From: an uncultured Desulfosarcina sp.
GTDB taxonomy: Bacteria > Desulfobacterota > Desulfobacteria > Desulfobacterales > Desulfosarcinaceae
Length of the DNA stretch: 64,000 bases
Direction of reading: 5' to 3'
NCBI RefSeq assembly: GCF_963668215.1
Contig: NZ_OY764190.1
Span: forward strand, 1,736,001-1,800,000
Part shown: positions 9,905 through 18,474 of the stretch, piece after piece
Layout: every line of letters starts with the position of its first letter
Numbering within the stretch: position 1 is the first letter of the stretch
Notes under the pieces: generated by a model
The model's database searches: none
What the model saw: only the letters and a program-made list of their open reading frames with translations
Told to the model about the DNA's origin: nothing
Position numbers and translations under genes: made by a program

Positions 9905-10066
9905 GGGCGTTCCTCTTTTATTCCGTGACGGTTACCGGTTGACGAAATTATACTATAATGGCATTTTTCGAAATGTCATTAAAAGGTTGGGGGTTCGAGC
10001 GGCTTCCAGCCGCTACGACTGTCCGCTTTTTATCGTTCGGGTATGGTCTCTGAGGAGGATTCGAAC

Positions 10067-10957
10067 ATGAGTGTTTGCGTTGAAGGCAATGTTTTCGAAG
10101 AACTGCTCAAACTGCTCAAGCTTGAAAAAATAGAAGAGAATATTTTCCGGGGTCAGAGCCAGGACCTGGGCTTCGGCAATGTCTTTGGCGGCCAGGTGTT
10201 GGGCCAGGCCTTGTCGGCCGCGTCCCAGACCGTGCCCGAAGGCCGGCTGGCTCACAGCCTGCATGGATATTTCATGCGCCCGGGAGATGCCGCCAAACCC
10301 ATCGTCTACACCGTGGACTGTATCCGGGACGGCAAAAGCTTCACCACCCGCCGGGTGGTGGCCGTGCAGAAAGGCCGGGCCATCTTCTCGATGGCAGCTT
10401 CGTTCCAGATTGACGAACCTGGCTTCGACCACCAGGACGAAATGCCCAAAGTAAAAGGGCCGGATGGATTGGAACCGGAAATCGTCATGGCCCGCAAACT
10501 GGCCGAAAGCATACCCGAGGGCATTCGGGAAAAAATTCTCTGCGAAAAGCCCATCGAAATCCGCCACGTCGATCCGATAAATCCATTGGCGCCGGGAAAA
10601 AAGCCACCGGAAAGGTATGTCTGGTTCCGGGCCATCGGCGCGATGCCCGATGAAAGAGCGGTCAACCAGTACCTGCTGGCCTATGCTTCGGATTTCAACC
10701 TGGTGGGTACGGCTTTGTATCCCCACGGCCACACCTTCTGGGACCCGCGGATGCAGGTTGCCAGTCTGGACCATGCCATGTGGTTTTACCGGGATTTTCG
10801 CATGGACGACTGGCTGCTTTATGCCATGCAAAGCCCCAGCGCCTCCCGGGCCAGGGGCCTGTCCATCGGCCGCATTTTCACCCATGACGGCCGGCTGGTG
10901 GCCACGGTTGCCCAGGAAGGCCTGTTGCGGTATCACGAAAAAACCAAGGGGCGTTAG
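10067..10957 (+). CDS. tesB: Acyl-CoA thioesterase II
   Basis: A 296-residue double-hotdog thioesterase of normal TesB length. NVFGGQVLGQALSAA is the N-terminal helix, and SLHGYFMRPGDAAKPIVYTV, RDGKSFTTRRVVAVQKGRAIF and the C-terminal SLDHAMWFYRDFRMDDWLLY with SPSASRARGLSIGRIFTHDG are diagnostic. Family members hydrolyse medium- and long-chain acyl-CoA, with the Asp (LDHAMWF), Thr and Gln of the catalytic triad located in the second hotdog. GAGGAGGA precedes the ATG at 10067; the in-frame ATG at 10043 lies upstream of that box. It is the second thioesterase within 2 kb. Confidence 0.95.
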   Translation: MSVCVEGNVFEELLKLLKLEKIEENIFRGQSQDLGFGNVFGGQVLGQALSAASQTVPEGRLAHSLHGYFMRPGDAAKPIVYTVDCIRDGKSFTTRRVVAVQKGRAIFSMAASFQIDEPGFDHQDEMPKVKGPDGLEPEIVMARKLAESIPEGIREKILCEKPIEIRHVDPINPLAPGKKPPERYVWFRAIGAMPDERAVNQYLLAYASDFNLVGTALYPHGHTFWDPRMQVASLDHAMWFYRDFRMDDWLLYAMQSPSASRARGLSIGRIFTHDGRLVATVAQEGLLRYHEKTKGR

Positions 10958-11070
10958 CCACCGGTTCTTTCCGCTGCCTTGCAAGAAACCGCGTGGCCTG
11001 TGAAAAGAGGCGACTACCGGATTAAAATCCAGTTGACACCACCGGCTTCCATTTGAAATAAACAACATAG

Positions 11071-11255
11071 CAAGGTGCCCTTAGTTGGGCGCAATAGGGA
11101 ATCCCGTGAAATTCGGGAACGGTCCCGCCGCTGTAACCCCGTTTCGATCGTGTTCGAAACCTTTTCCGGCCGTAAGCGAGCCACTGCCTGACGATTTTTG
11201 GGTGGGAAGGCTGCCGAAAAAGGCGGGGGAGTCAGAAGACCTGCCTTGCCGCGAT
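11071..11255 (+). promoter_or_regulatory. Cobalamin riboswitch
   Basis: The conserved elements occur in order: AAGGTGCC at the start, AATAGGGAA, CCCGTGAAATTCGGG, GGTCCCGCCGCTGTAA, the B12-box core GCGAGCCACTGCC, GGGTGGGAAGGC, and the closing AGTCAGAAGACCTGCC. This is a full-length adenosylcobalamin-class aptamer. A strong intrinsic terminator lies 92 bases downstream, followed by one small gene, so control by transcription termination is likely. No cobalamin transport or synthesis gene follows. Confidence 0.95.
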
Positions 11256-11346
11256 CATCCCCGTGTTGCGGAGATTCAACCCATGGGATGAAAACAATTA
11301 TGCCCCGGTGCTGTCGGCCAGGGGCAGGGGGTGCCGAAAACGGGTG

Positions 11347-11387
11347 CAGCCTTTTGAATCCATGGATTCAAAAGGCTGTTTTGTTTT
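11347..11387 (+). terminator. Intrinsic terminator of the cobalamin riboswitch
   Basis: A 32-base self-complementary stretch centred on CCATGG (left arm CAGCCTTTTGAATCC) followed by TTTTGTTTT. It lies between the aptamer and the ribosome-binding site of the small downstream gene, the position of a riboswitch expression platform. Confidence 0.9.
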
Positions 11388-11456
11388 GGGCGCCATGCGG
11401 GACCGTCCTGGAACGGGTAAAAAGCGATGCCCACCATTTATGAAAAGGAGATTATG

Positions 11457-11729
11457 ATGTCGAAAGTGTATCGTGCCCAAGGTTCAAGCAGTTCCGATGC
11501 CCCGGATTATGTCATTCGCGACGGGCGGTTTTACCGCACGGTCCATCATCCGGCCGGATGGTCGGATACCGCCGATTATGAAATCCGCGGCGATGGCAAA
11601 GTCTACGCGCTGAAAACCGGTGCCGGCGGCCAGTCGCCCGTTTATGAATTCAGGGAGATCATGCTTTACCGCACGCGGGCGCATCCGAATGGCGCCGGCG
11701 AACAGCCGGAGTACTATATCTACGACTAA
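11457..11729 (+). CDS. Small four-repeat protein under the cobalamin riboswitch (unknown function)
   Basis: I do not recognise this 90-residue protein. It has no signal peptide, membrane segment or cysteine. It is made of four degenerate units of about 22 residues that each begin hydrophobic-Tyr (VYRAQG, FYRTVHHP, VYALKTG, LYRTRAHP) and end Tyr-x-Ile/Phe-Arg or similar (DYVIRDG, DYEIRGDG, VYEFREI, EYYIYD), which suggests a beta-hairpin repeat or small propeller-like sheet. AAGGAG sits six bases before the ATG at 11457; an ATG at 11454 is also possible. It is the only gene downstream of the riboswitch, since the next gene converges and overlaps its stop by a few bases. Its expression should fall when cobalamin is abundant. 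Confidence 0.8.
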   Translation: MSKVYRAQGSSSSDAPDYVIRDGRFYRTVHHPAGWSDTADYEIRGDGKVYALKTGAGGQSPVYEFREIMLYRTRAHPNGAGEQPEYYIYD

Positions 11730-12553
11730 TTTTTGGCTTCTACCGGTTTCGGCATAGGCGGCACCAGCAGGGACGGGTCCAGCCGTGTCTCGAACCAGTT
11801 CATGCCCCAGTGCAGGTGGGGACCGGTGACCCGGCCGGTGGCGCCCACCTGGGCGATCACGTCACCTTGCTTAACCGCCTGTCCTTTTGTTACCAGGATT
11901 TTATGCAGGTGCATGTACACCGTGGAAACGCCGTGGCCGTGGTCCACGATCAGGGTGCCGCCGGAGTAGAACATGTCGTCGTGAACCAAGGTGACAACGC
12001 CATCGGCCGGCGCCTTTACCGGGGTGCCGGTCGGCGCGGCAATGTCCACACCAAAATGGGGACGCCTGGGTTTGCCGTTTAAAATGCGCTGGCTGCCGTA
12101 AACACCGCTGATCCTGCCGATGACCGGCCAGATGAAAGGCTGGGTGAAGTCCAGACGAGGATCGTCGATTTTGCGGGCTTCTCTTGCAAGAGCATAATCT
12201 TTGCTGATTCTTACTTGGTCCTCTTTCGACGGGCTCACCTTGCGCGGCGGCAACCCGTCGATACGCTGGATTTCGTAAGTCCGTTTTTTAATATGAATAG
12301 GATGCTTTTTCACTTGGCCGGATGGCTGTTGGATCTCGATCTCCAGAGTTGATTTGGCATCCCGGGAAAAGCCGACAACGAACAGGCCCTCCGGTGAGAC
12401 CCGCACGGACGCCCCCTGGAAGCGAACGGCAGCACCGGGATCGACCTTTCCGATGGCCATGCCGCCCTGGGTGAGTTGGCCTTCCAGGGTGAACGCCGAC
12501 ACGGATATGGGTAGACAGAAAAAAGCGATGAGGACGACAAAAATTCGTTGCAT
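11726..12553 (-). CDS. Secreted M23-family metallopeptidase (LytM-type)
   Basis: A 275-residue protein with a Sec signal peptide (RIFVVLIAFFCLPISVSA), a beta-rich N-terminal region, and a C-terminal M23 domain. The zinc ligands and catalytic residues are visible: RRPHFGVDIAAPTGTPV (His and Asp) and GPHLHWGM (HxH). The linker carries KIDDPRLDFTQPFIWPVIGRISGVYG, typical of periplasmic LytM proteins that cut peptidoglycan cross-bridges or regulate amidases. All metal ligands are present, so it is probably active. The start at 12553 is preferred because the signal peptide begins there; 12580 is possible. It converges with the riboswitch gene. Confidence 0.93.
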   Translation of the reverse strand: MQRIFVVLIAFFCLPISVSAFTLEGQLTQGGMAIGKVDPGAAVRFQGASVRVSPEGLFVVGFSRDAKSTLEIEIQQPSGQVKKHPIHIKKRTYEIQRIDGLPPRKVSPSKEDQVRISKDYALAREARKIDDPRLDFTQPFIWPVIGRISGVYGSQRILNGKPRRPHFGVDIAAPTGTPVKAPADGVVTLVHDDMFYSGGTLIVDHGHGVSTVYMHLHKILVTKGQAVKQGDVIAQVGATGRVTGPHLHWGMNWFETRLDPSLLVPPMPKPVEAKN

Positions 12554-12745
12554 GGAACGCCTGCGCTGATTGTAGATCATTTTCTTCGCTATTTTAGACC
12601 GTTATCTGCAAATGAGTGACAAAAGACGAAAATCCGACTCAAAAATGAAAACGGCTCTATCATACACGGATGCCCTGAATCTGCAAGTTATGCGAAAGCC
12701 TTTCCTGAAAGCCGTCTTTTGATAATTCCCTTGGATCACCGTATT

Positions 12746-13648
12746 TCAGGTGCGGCGCAGATGCTTCGCGTGACTGGCCTTGAACCGATTGAGTGCCACG
12801 GCGCTGCCGAAAATAAAAAGCCCTCCGATCCAGAAATGCCAGGACGACGGATCGCCCAAAAAGGCGATTCCCACGAAGGCGGTAAAGACCACTTCGCTGG
12901 ACATGAAGACGCCCCCCTCCCAGCCCCTGCAGTAGAAAAACCCCTGGTTCATCAGCAATTGGGCCGTGATCGACGAAAAAACGATGCCCAGCACCATGGC
13001 CCACTCCACGCTGGAAGCGGGCAGGAGCGGGGCCAGGGCAAACCGGGGCAGGGTGATCAGCGTGCCCATGGTGCAAAAATAGAGGTAGATGATCACCGGC
13101 CCGTTCTTCTCCCGCAGGGTTTTGATCAGCGTCACGGTGAGGCCTGCAAAGGCGGCACCGACAAGGGCCATCAGTTGGCCGAAAAAAGCGCCCTCCAGTC
13201 TGAAGTCGAACAAAATCCCGATGCCGACGATCACCACGGCGATGCACCCGATTTCCGCTTTGGAGATACGCTCGCCGTATATCAGATAGGAAAATACGGC
13301 CGAAAAAGCTGGAAAGGCGTAGAAAATCACCATGGCCGTCGAGATCGGCAGCAGACGAATGGCGGTGATGAGGGATAAAAAGGCCGCCGAGCCGGTGCAG
13401 CCGCGAATGATCAGCAGCCGCGTGTTGTGGCCGCGGTAGGGGTTGCCGTATCGGGCGAATACCAGCACCAGCACCGCTACCCCTCCGAAGAAGCGGAAAA
13501 AACCGATGTGCCAGATGGTGTATTCAGGCCCGAGCAGCTTGATCAGCAGGTTGAGCACGGTGAACAGCAGGGCTGCGGCCAGCATGAAAAGGGGGCCGGC
13601 TACGGCGGCATCCAGCTTAACCTGCTGGGGGATGTTGTTTGGAGACAT
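12746..13648 (-). CDS. EamA/DMT-family transporter
   Basis: A 300-residue inner-membrane protein with ten predicted hydrophobic segments in two EamA halves. The first half includes IWHIGFFRFFGGVAVLVLVF and SLITAIRLLPISTAMVIFY; the second repeats the pattern with STQ-like SSITAQLLMNQGFF and SSEVVFTAFVGIAFLGDP. The family moves small metabolites such as amino acids, nucleotide sugars or purines. The substrate is unknown. The ATG at 13648 is preferred over a TTG at 13675. Confidence 0.9.
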   Translation of the reverse strand: MSPNNIPQQVKLDAAVAGPLFMLAAALLFTVLNLLIKLLGPEYTIWHIGFFRFFGGVAVLVLVFARYGNPYRGHNTRLLIIRGCTGSAAFLSLITAIRLLPISTAMVIFYAFPAFSAVFSYLIYGERISKAEIGCIAVVIVGIGILFDFRLEGAFFGQLMALVGAAFAGLTVTLIKTLREKNGPVIIYLYFCTMGTLITLPRFALAPLLPASSVEWAMVLGIVFSSITAQLLMNQGFFYCRGWEGGVFMSSEVVFTAFVGIAFLGDPSSWHFWIGGLFIFGSAVALNRFKASHAKHLRRT

Positions 13649-13720
13649 CGGGAAACCTTTTTCGTTCCTTATCAATCGAATTGCACGTCAGATTTCATAG
13701 GGCAGAAAGGCGGAATGCTC

Positions 13721-13868
13721 AATAAAAATAACAATTCCCAATACCCAAATTCCAAATAAACGCCAATGACCCAAATCCGAAACGCACGATCAGCGGAGTT
13801 CCTTTTTAGGATTTGGAGGTTGCTATTTGGAATTTATTTGAGATTTGGTGCTTGAAATTTGTGTTTTT
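13721..13868. repeat. Family C AT-rich palindromic repeat
   Basis: Same 148-base length and word structure as the copy at 8901-9048: CCCAAATTCCAAATAAACGC on the left and GGAATTTATTTGAGATTTGG on the right. It fills the gap between the EamA transporter and the methyltransferase-like gene. Confidence 0.85.
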
Positions 13869-13913
13869 CTCCCGGTCCGGGTTGCTAATTGAAGCATCGC
13901 GGCAAAGCCGCCT

Positions 13914-14759
13914 TCAGGTTTGATTATGGGGTTTTGCACCTGTCTCTGCGACCAGCGGCCTCACACTCCTGGGCAGCAGCATGGGCACCGTTTTCCGATA
14001 GTTGCGGTAGGCTTCGCCGAAGCAGTTCACCAGGTCGCGTTCCTCCATGGTGGCGCCGATTACGATCCAGAGGGTCCAGAGAACATTGTGCAGCAGCCGG
14101 TCCAGGGTAAACACCGGTCCGGCCCAGATGATAACCAGACTGACCAGGTAAAGCGGGTGGCGCACCCAGCGGTAGGGGCCGCGGACGGTAAAGGGGACAT
14201 TACCGGCCGGCGCCCCATTTTCCATGGCCCGCAGGGCCGGTTTGACTCCCAGGGCGTCGAATTCTCCCAGGGATCGGCTTCCCCACCAGCCAACGATACC
14301 GGCAACCAGAAACATGGCTGCCGCAAACCAGCGAACCGGTGACGGCGGAATCCACAACGGTGCTCCCACAGGCTGCCAGAGGGCGATCAAAAGCAAAAGG
14401 CAGAACCCGGAGACGGAGGCGTACAGAGCGCCGTGAAAATCGGCCCGCACGGTGCGGGTCAGCCAGACCCGAAACCGGCGGCGGACCATGAAGCTGTGCT
14501 GGACGAAAAACAGCAGACACAGGAACATGTCCACCAGCAGGCGTCCGGGTATGGTCAGGTCCATGGGTACGGTGAACAGCGGCCCAAGGATCAGAAAGAC
14601 CAGCCACGCCAGCATGCCCCCGCCGCCGAGCACATAAGCCCCCGACACCAGGGCCAGGGCTCCCGGTTTACGGGAAATGAGCTGCGCGCCGGCACCGTGT
14701 CTGGCCTGGGCGTCGTCCACGGCCGCGAGTTTGCAGGTATTGGTTTCGTTATTCGGCAT
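13914..14759 (-). CDS. Isoprenylcysteine carboxyl methyltransferase-like membrane protein
   Basis: A 281-residue multi-spanning membrane protein. The C-terminal part carries the ICMT/PEMT motif: RGPYRWVRHPLYLVSLVIIW, then about 25 residues later GATMEERDLVNCFGEAYRNYRKTVPML. In the family the RHP and the EE residues bind S-adenosylmethionine. The N-terminal half has four hydrophobic segments (for example GRLLVDMFLCLLFFVQHS, a NnrU-like stretch). Bacterial members methylate small molecules or lipids and mostly lack a known substrate. GGAAAGG precedes the ATG. Confidence 0.85.
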   Translation of the reverse strand: MPNNETNTCKLAAVDDAQARHGAGAQLISRKPGALALVSGAYVLGGGGMLAWLVFLILGPLFTVPMDLTIPGRLLVDMFLCLLFFVQHSFMVRRRFRVWLTRTVRADFHGALYASVSGFCLLLLIALWQPVGAPLWIPPSPVRWFAAAMFLVAGIVGWWGSRSLGEFDALGVKPALRAMENGAPAGNVPFTVRGPYRWVRHPLYLVSLVIIWAGPVFTLDRLLHNVLWTLWIVIGATMEERDLVNCFGEAYRNYRKTVPMLLPRSVRPLVAETGAKPHNQT

Positions 14760-14797
14760 GATACGCCTTTCCAGAAAAACCGGAAGTACCAGTTGGC

Positions 14798-14868
14798 GTC
14801 ATTCCGGCGTAGGCCGGAATCCAGTCTTTTCGACACCTTCTGGATGCCGGATCAAGTCCGGCATGACG
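14798..14868. repeat. REP-like double palindrome
   Basis: GTCATTCCGGCGTAGGCCGG is followed by a second arm pair, CTGGATGCCGGATCAAGTCC and GGCATGACG. The outer GTCAT/ATGAC ends pair with each other. This is the extragenic palindrome type widely seen in proteobacterial genomes. It stands just upstream of the methyltransferase-like gene. Confidence 0.85.
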
Positions 14869-15072
14869 AGCCCGTGGATTATTACAAACCTGACGTGAAT
14901 TATAAGTCTGAAAAGCGTTGGATTCAAACGAAACCATTGCCGGGTCTTTCCATGATCCGGATCTTATGGCATGATCATTACGATTTCTGAACGTTTCGAT
15001 CCCTACCCATTGTTGACGGTCTCGCAAAAAGTCACCAAGAATGTCATTCCCGCGCGGGAATTCTCAATGATC

Positions 15073-15100
15073 GTACGGGCGAAAAATTTTTCGCCCCTAC
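15073..15100. repeat. GTA-GGGC palindrome (family E)
   Basis: GGGCGAAAAATTTTTCGCCC is a perfect 20-base palindrome with flanks GTAC and CTAC. A relative with a different core lies at 24954-24981. It sits 73 bases ahead of the MFS transporter start. Confidence 0.8.
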
Positions 15101-15172
15101 CCCACAGGGATGGCACCAATGAGTCCATTTCGACTTTTTTCGAGACCACCAAACTTGTAAAGGAAGGCAACC

Positions 15173-16465
15173 ATGGCCGATACCTCTCCCCACCCCCTGT
15201 TGCGGTTCCGCTGGCTGATCTTCTCCATTCTGGCTCTGGCCTATCTATTCGTCTATTTTCACCGGCTCTCATTGTCCGTAGTGGCCGATCATCTGGTTGA
15301 GGATTTCAACACCACCGCCGGGGTCATGGGTCTGTTGGGATCGATTTATTTTTACTGTTACGCGGCCATGCAGCTTCCGGCGGGCCTGCTCTCCGATTCG
15401 GTGGGACCACGGCGAACGGTGACCACCTTTCTGGTGGCGGCCTCGGCCGGCAGTATCCTGTTCGGGATGGCACCCAACATCGAGACGGCCTTTGTGGGCC
15501 GCATTCTGGTGGGGTTCGGGGTTTCCATGGTTTTCATTCCCACCATGAAAATTCTCAGCCAGTGGTACCATCCCCACGAATTCGCCTCCATGGCCGGAAT
15601 TCTCAACGCCGTGGGCGGCGCCGGAGTCATGGCCGCCACCTGGCTGCTGGCCCTGATGACCGAGGCCTTCGGCTGGCGCCTCTCGTTCGAATTGATCGGC
15701 GGGTGCACTTTTGTCCTTGTCGTTCTGGTATGGCTGATCGTCCGGGACCGGCCTCAGGACAAGGGCTGGCCGGCCATTGCCGATCTGGCTGCGACGCCGG
15801 GGGCTCCGACCGCACCGGTGCAGTCCATTCCCCTGCTGGCCGGCATGCGGCAGGTAATTTCCAACCGCCACTTCTGGCCCCTGGCCTTATGGTTCTTTTT
15901 CGATTGCGGCATCTTTTTCGGATTCGGTGGGCTATGGGGCGGGCCCTTTCTGATGCACGTCTATGGTCTTTCCCGTGAAACCGCCGGTGCCGTGCTGAGC
16001 ATGATCGCCTGGGGCATGATCCTCGGCAGTCCCTTTCTGGGCTACCTTTCCGACCGGGTGCTCAAGAGCCGTAAGAAACCGTTTATCGGCTGCACAACAC
16101 TCCTGGTGATCGGGATGGGTGTCCTGTACCTGTTTCCCACCGCACTGCCGCTGCCCGCCCTCTATGTCTTCTTCTTTGTATTCTCCGTCTGTTCCTCCTC
16201 CATCGTGGTCATCGGATTTACCGCCACAAAGGAGTTGTTTCCGGTTGAGATTGCCGGAACCTCGGTGGGCACCGTCAACCTTTTTCCCTTCCTGGGCGGG
16301 GCGGTGTACATGCCCTTGCTGGGCAAGATCCTGGATGCCTATCCCCATGATCCCTCCGGCGCCTATGCCCTGGAGGGGTACACCTCCCTGCTGCTGGTGC
16401 TGCTGGTTTCGGCGGTGGTTGCGTTGGGGTGTACTTTGATGATGAAGGAAACGTTTAAGAGGTAG
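15173..16465 (+). CDS. MFS transporter
   Basis: A 430-residue protein with 12 hydrophobic segments. The first cytoplasmic loop has LPAGLLSDSVGPRRTVT, the MFS motif A, and the corresponding second-half loop is GYLSDRVLKSRKKPF. YFHRLSLSVVADHL near helix 1 and GKILDAYP near helix 12 resemble the anion:cation symporter/NarK-like groups, but I cannot assign a substrate. AGGAAGG precedes the ATG. No neighbouring enzyme suggests the cargo. Confidence 0.92.
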   Translation: MADTSPHPLLRFRWLIFSILALAYLFVYFHRLSLSVVADHLVEDFNTTAGVMGLLGSIYFYCYAAMQLPAGLLSDSVGPRRTVTTFLVAASAGSILFGMAPNIETAFVGRILVGFGVSMVFIPTMKILSQWYHPHEFASMAGILNAVGGAGVMAATWLLALMTEAFGWRLSFELIGGCTFVLVVLVWLIVRDRPQDKGWPAIADLAATPGAPTAPVQSIPLLAGMRQVISNRHFWPLALWFFFDCGIFFGFGGLWGGPFLMHVYGLSRETAGAVLSMIAWGMILGSPFLGYLSDRVLKSRKKPFIGCTTLLVIGMGVLYLFPTALPLPALYVFFFVFSVCSSSIVVIGFTATKELFPVEIAGTSVGTVNLFPFLGGAVYMPLLGKILDAYPHDPSGAYALEGYTSLLLVLLVSAVVALGCTLMMKETFKR

Positions 16466-16475
16466 ATAAGAATTG

Positions 16476-16616
16476 ATCGCGGCGGGGACGCCGCTCCCAC
16501 GCTTGGATGAATGATTGCGGCAACCCGAACCATGCACTGGAAAGTTCCATTCATCGTCAGTACAATCGTTTCGAACGGCAGGTGCAATAAACGTGGGAGC
16601 GGTTTCCAGCCGCGAT
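16476..16616. repeat. Family A MITE-like repeat, copy 1
   Basis: The left end reads ATCGCGGCGGGGACGCCGCT and the right end CGTGGGAGCGGTTTCCAGCC followed by GCGAT, so the termini are imperfect inverted repeats of about 26 bases that are themselves hairpins. The interior shows no reading frame. Downstream, ATAGAGGCTTCCTTGAAACC (16617 on) is also present at 17991, beside the RAYT gene. Confidence 0.9.
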
Positions 16617-16653
16617 TATAGAGGCTTCCTTGAAACCGACAAAAGGTTTTTCT

Positions 16654-16717
16654 GGTTCCTACGCTCCTGTGTGGGAACCCCCACGCCATTGGCGCTCCCA
16701 CGCGGAGCATGGGAGCG
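16654..16717. repeat. Family B dispersed repeat (inverted)
   Basis: GGTTCCTACGCTCCTGTGTG, then GCGCTCCCACGCGGAGCATG, gives the family B unit in the orientation opposite to 6101-6176. It abuts copy 1 of family A, separated by about 37 bases. Confidence 0.85.
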
Positions 16718-16743
16718 AGAGAGTCTCTTTACCTGGAATACAT

Positions 16744-16782
16744 AATATGAAAATCCAAACTTGAACTTGCGATTTTCATATT
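16744..16782. repeat. 12-bp inverted repeat ahead of the ATPase gene
   Basis: AATATGAAAATC and its exact complement GATTTTCATATT are separated by 15 bases. The element lies 20 bases before the ATPase start. The left arm and loop (33 bases) recur identically at 19075-19107 in front of a fragment of the same gene, so this segment travels with the gene and may be its operator or promoter region. Confidence 0.7.
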
Positions 16783-16801
16783 TATGTGTTTATTCTCCAG
16801 C

Positions 16802-17965
16802 ATGATCCGACGTATCATCACAACAGAATTCTTGGAATCGGCCGCAGAATATCCGGTGGTGACCGTTTTTGGGCCGCGCCAGTCCGGGAAAACGACGCTG
16901 GCTCGTATGACCTTCCCGGACAAGCGCTATTATTCGCTGGAAAATCCCGATATCCGCATGGCAGCCGAATCGGATCCCAAAGGATTTTTAACTCAACTCC
17001 CCGAAGGTGGCATTCTGGATGAAATTCAACGACTTCCACTATTGTTGTCCTATATTCAAGGCGTCGTTGACGATGCCCGTAAACCGGGCATGTTTATCCT
17101 TACCGGAAGCCATCAACCGGAACTCCATCAGTCCGTAAGCCAATCCCTGGCGGGGCGGACAGCGGTACTGAACCTGCTTCCGTTTTCCCATGAGGAACTG
17201 CTGAATTATAATGAAAAAGCGAACGCCTTTGACATGATAGTCAACGGTTTGTTTCCGGGGGTTCATGAAAACCGGTTGTCGCCATCCAGATTTTTCAACG
17301 GCTACCTGCAAACCTATATCGAACGAGATATCCGTGCTCTGATCAATTTAAAGGATCTGTCCAGCTTCCAGCAGTTTTTAATGTTGCTGGCCGGCAGAAT
17401 CGGGCAGGTCGTGAACTACAATGCGTTGAGCAACGATGTCGGCGTCAGTGCTACGACCATCAAAAGTTGGATCAGTGTGTTGAAAGCATCCTTTGTCGTT
17501 TTTGAACTGCCGCCCTTTTTTGAAAACATTCGCAAACGCGTCGTCAAATCGCCCAAATTGTATTTCTGTGATCCGGGACTTGCCGCTTTCTTGTTGAACA
17601 TCGAAAACACCGATCAGTTGCTGCGTGATCCGTTAAGGGGGGGGCTTTATGAGAACCTCTGGATTCTGGAAGTGTTGAAAGCCCGATTCAACCAGGGGAA
17701 AAAACCGGATCTTTTTTTCTACAGAGACACAAACGGCAACGAGGTCGATCTGTTGGTTCGCCAGGGCCGGCAGTTGGTTCCCGTCGAAATCAAATCCGCT
17801 GCGACGTTTACGCCCGATTTTTTAAAAGGCGTTGAGCGGTTTCAAAAGGTTGTCGGAGACCGCTGTTTGCCCGGCTTTGTTGTTTACAATGGCAACGAGA
17901 GGTTTTCGGTAAAAGGGAATACAGTCCTCAACCCGGTTTTGCATCGAGGGTTGAAAAAAATTTAA
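16802..17965 (+). CDS. AAA ATPase with DUF4143 domain
   Basis: A 387-residue protein. The N-terminal AAA_14 ATPase has a Walker A TVFGPRQSGKTT (about residues 21-32), a Walker B GGILDEIQRLP and the sensor ILTGSHQ. Residues about 190-387 form the DUF4143 part: SWISVLKASFVVFELPPFF, YFCDPGLAAFLL, and a PD-(D/E)XK-like core FFYRDTNGNEVDLLV ... LVPVEIKSA. This family is common in anaerobes and archaea, often near toxin-antitoxin genes; its role is unknown. Composition is lower in GC than the flanks. A fragmentary second copy exists at 19075-19165. The ATG at 16784 is an alternative start. Confidence 0.9.
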   Translation: MIRRIITTEFLESAAEYPVVTVFGPRQSGKTTLARMTFPDKRYYSLENPDIRMAAESDPKGFLTQLPEGGILDEIQRLPLLLSYIQGVVDDARKPGMFILTGSHQPELHQSVSQSLAGRTAVLNLLPFSHEELLNYNEKANAFDMIVNGLFPGVHENRLSPSRFFNGYLQTYIERDIRALINLKDLSSFQQFLMLLAGRIGQVVNYNALSNDVGVSATTIKSWISVLKASFVVFELPPFFENIRKRVVKSPKLYFCDPGLAAFLLNIENTDQLLRDPLRGGLYENLWILEVLKARFNQGKKPDLFFYRDTNGNEVDLLVRQGRQLVPVEIKSAATFTPDFLKGVERFQKVVGDRCLPGFVVYNGNERFSVKGNTVLNPVLHRGLKKI

Positions 17966-18008
17966 TCCCTTCGTGTTTTTGATACCTGCCGCGATTATAG
18001 AGGCTTCC

Positions 18009-18470
18009 TTGAAACCTACAAAAGGTTCCCACCAACTCCGCAAAGGCAGGTACGATGCTCCTGGGTATTTTTATGTCCTTACGGCAGTAACCGAAGGCCG
18101 TAAGCCGCTGCTTGAAGACCCATATGCCGCCCAAACGGTCCTCGATGCCATGCGATGGTTGGGTGAAAACGGACAGATCGAATTGCACGCCGGTGTGGTC
18201 ATGCCGGATCATTTTCATGTGGTTGCCAGACGAAAAGAGAACCCGTTGTCAAAGGTTATGCACAGCCTGAAAGGATATTCCGCCAAACACGTCAATGCCG
18301 CTTTGGGTCGTTCAGGTTCGGTTTAGCAAAGAGGGTATCACGACCATGGTATCAGGAAAGACGAAGATCTATCGGAAATTATCCGCTATTGCCTGAACAA
18401 CCCGGTCCGGGCAGGGCTGGTGGGGGATTTTCACAATTACCCGTATTGGTATTGCAGGTATTCGGTTTGA
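18009..18470 (+). pseudogene. REP-associated tyrosine transposase (RAYT) interrupted by one amber codon
   Basis: The reading frame encodes a Y1/IS200-like transposase: LRKGRYDAPGYFYVLTAVTEG, the metal-binding HUH motif in VVMPDHFHVV, and after the stop GYHDHGIRKDEDLSEIIRYC followed by LNNPVRAGLV with the catalytic tyrosine. A single TAG at 18324-18326 replaces the tryptophan expected in SVWQ; no bases are gained or lost, and the frame runs on to TGA at 18470. The truncated product would keep HUH but lose the tyrosine. I start at TTG 18009 because no ATG is in frame. The gene is flanked by family A repeats, the usual partner relation of RAYTs. Confidence 0.85.
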
Positions 18471-18474
18471 GGTC

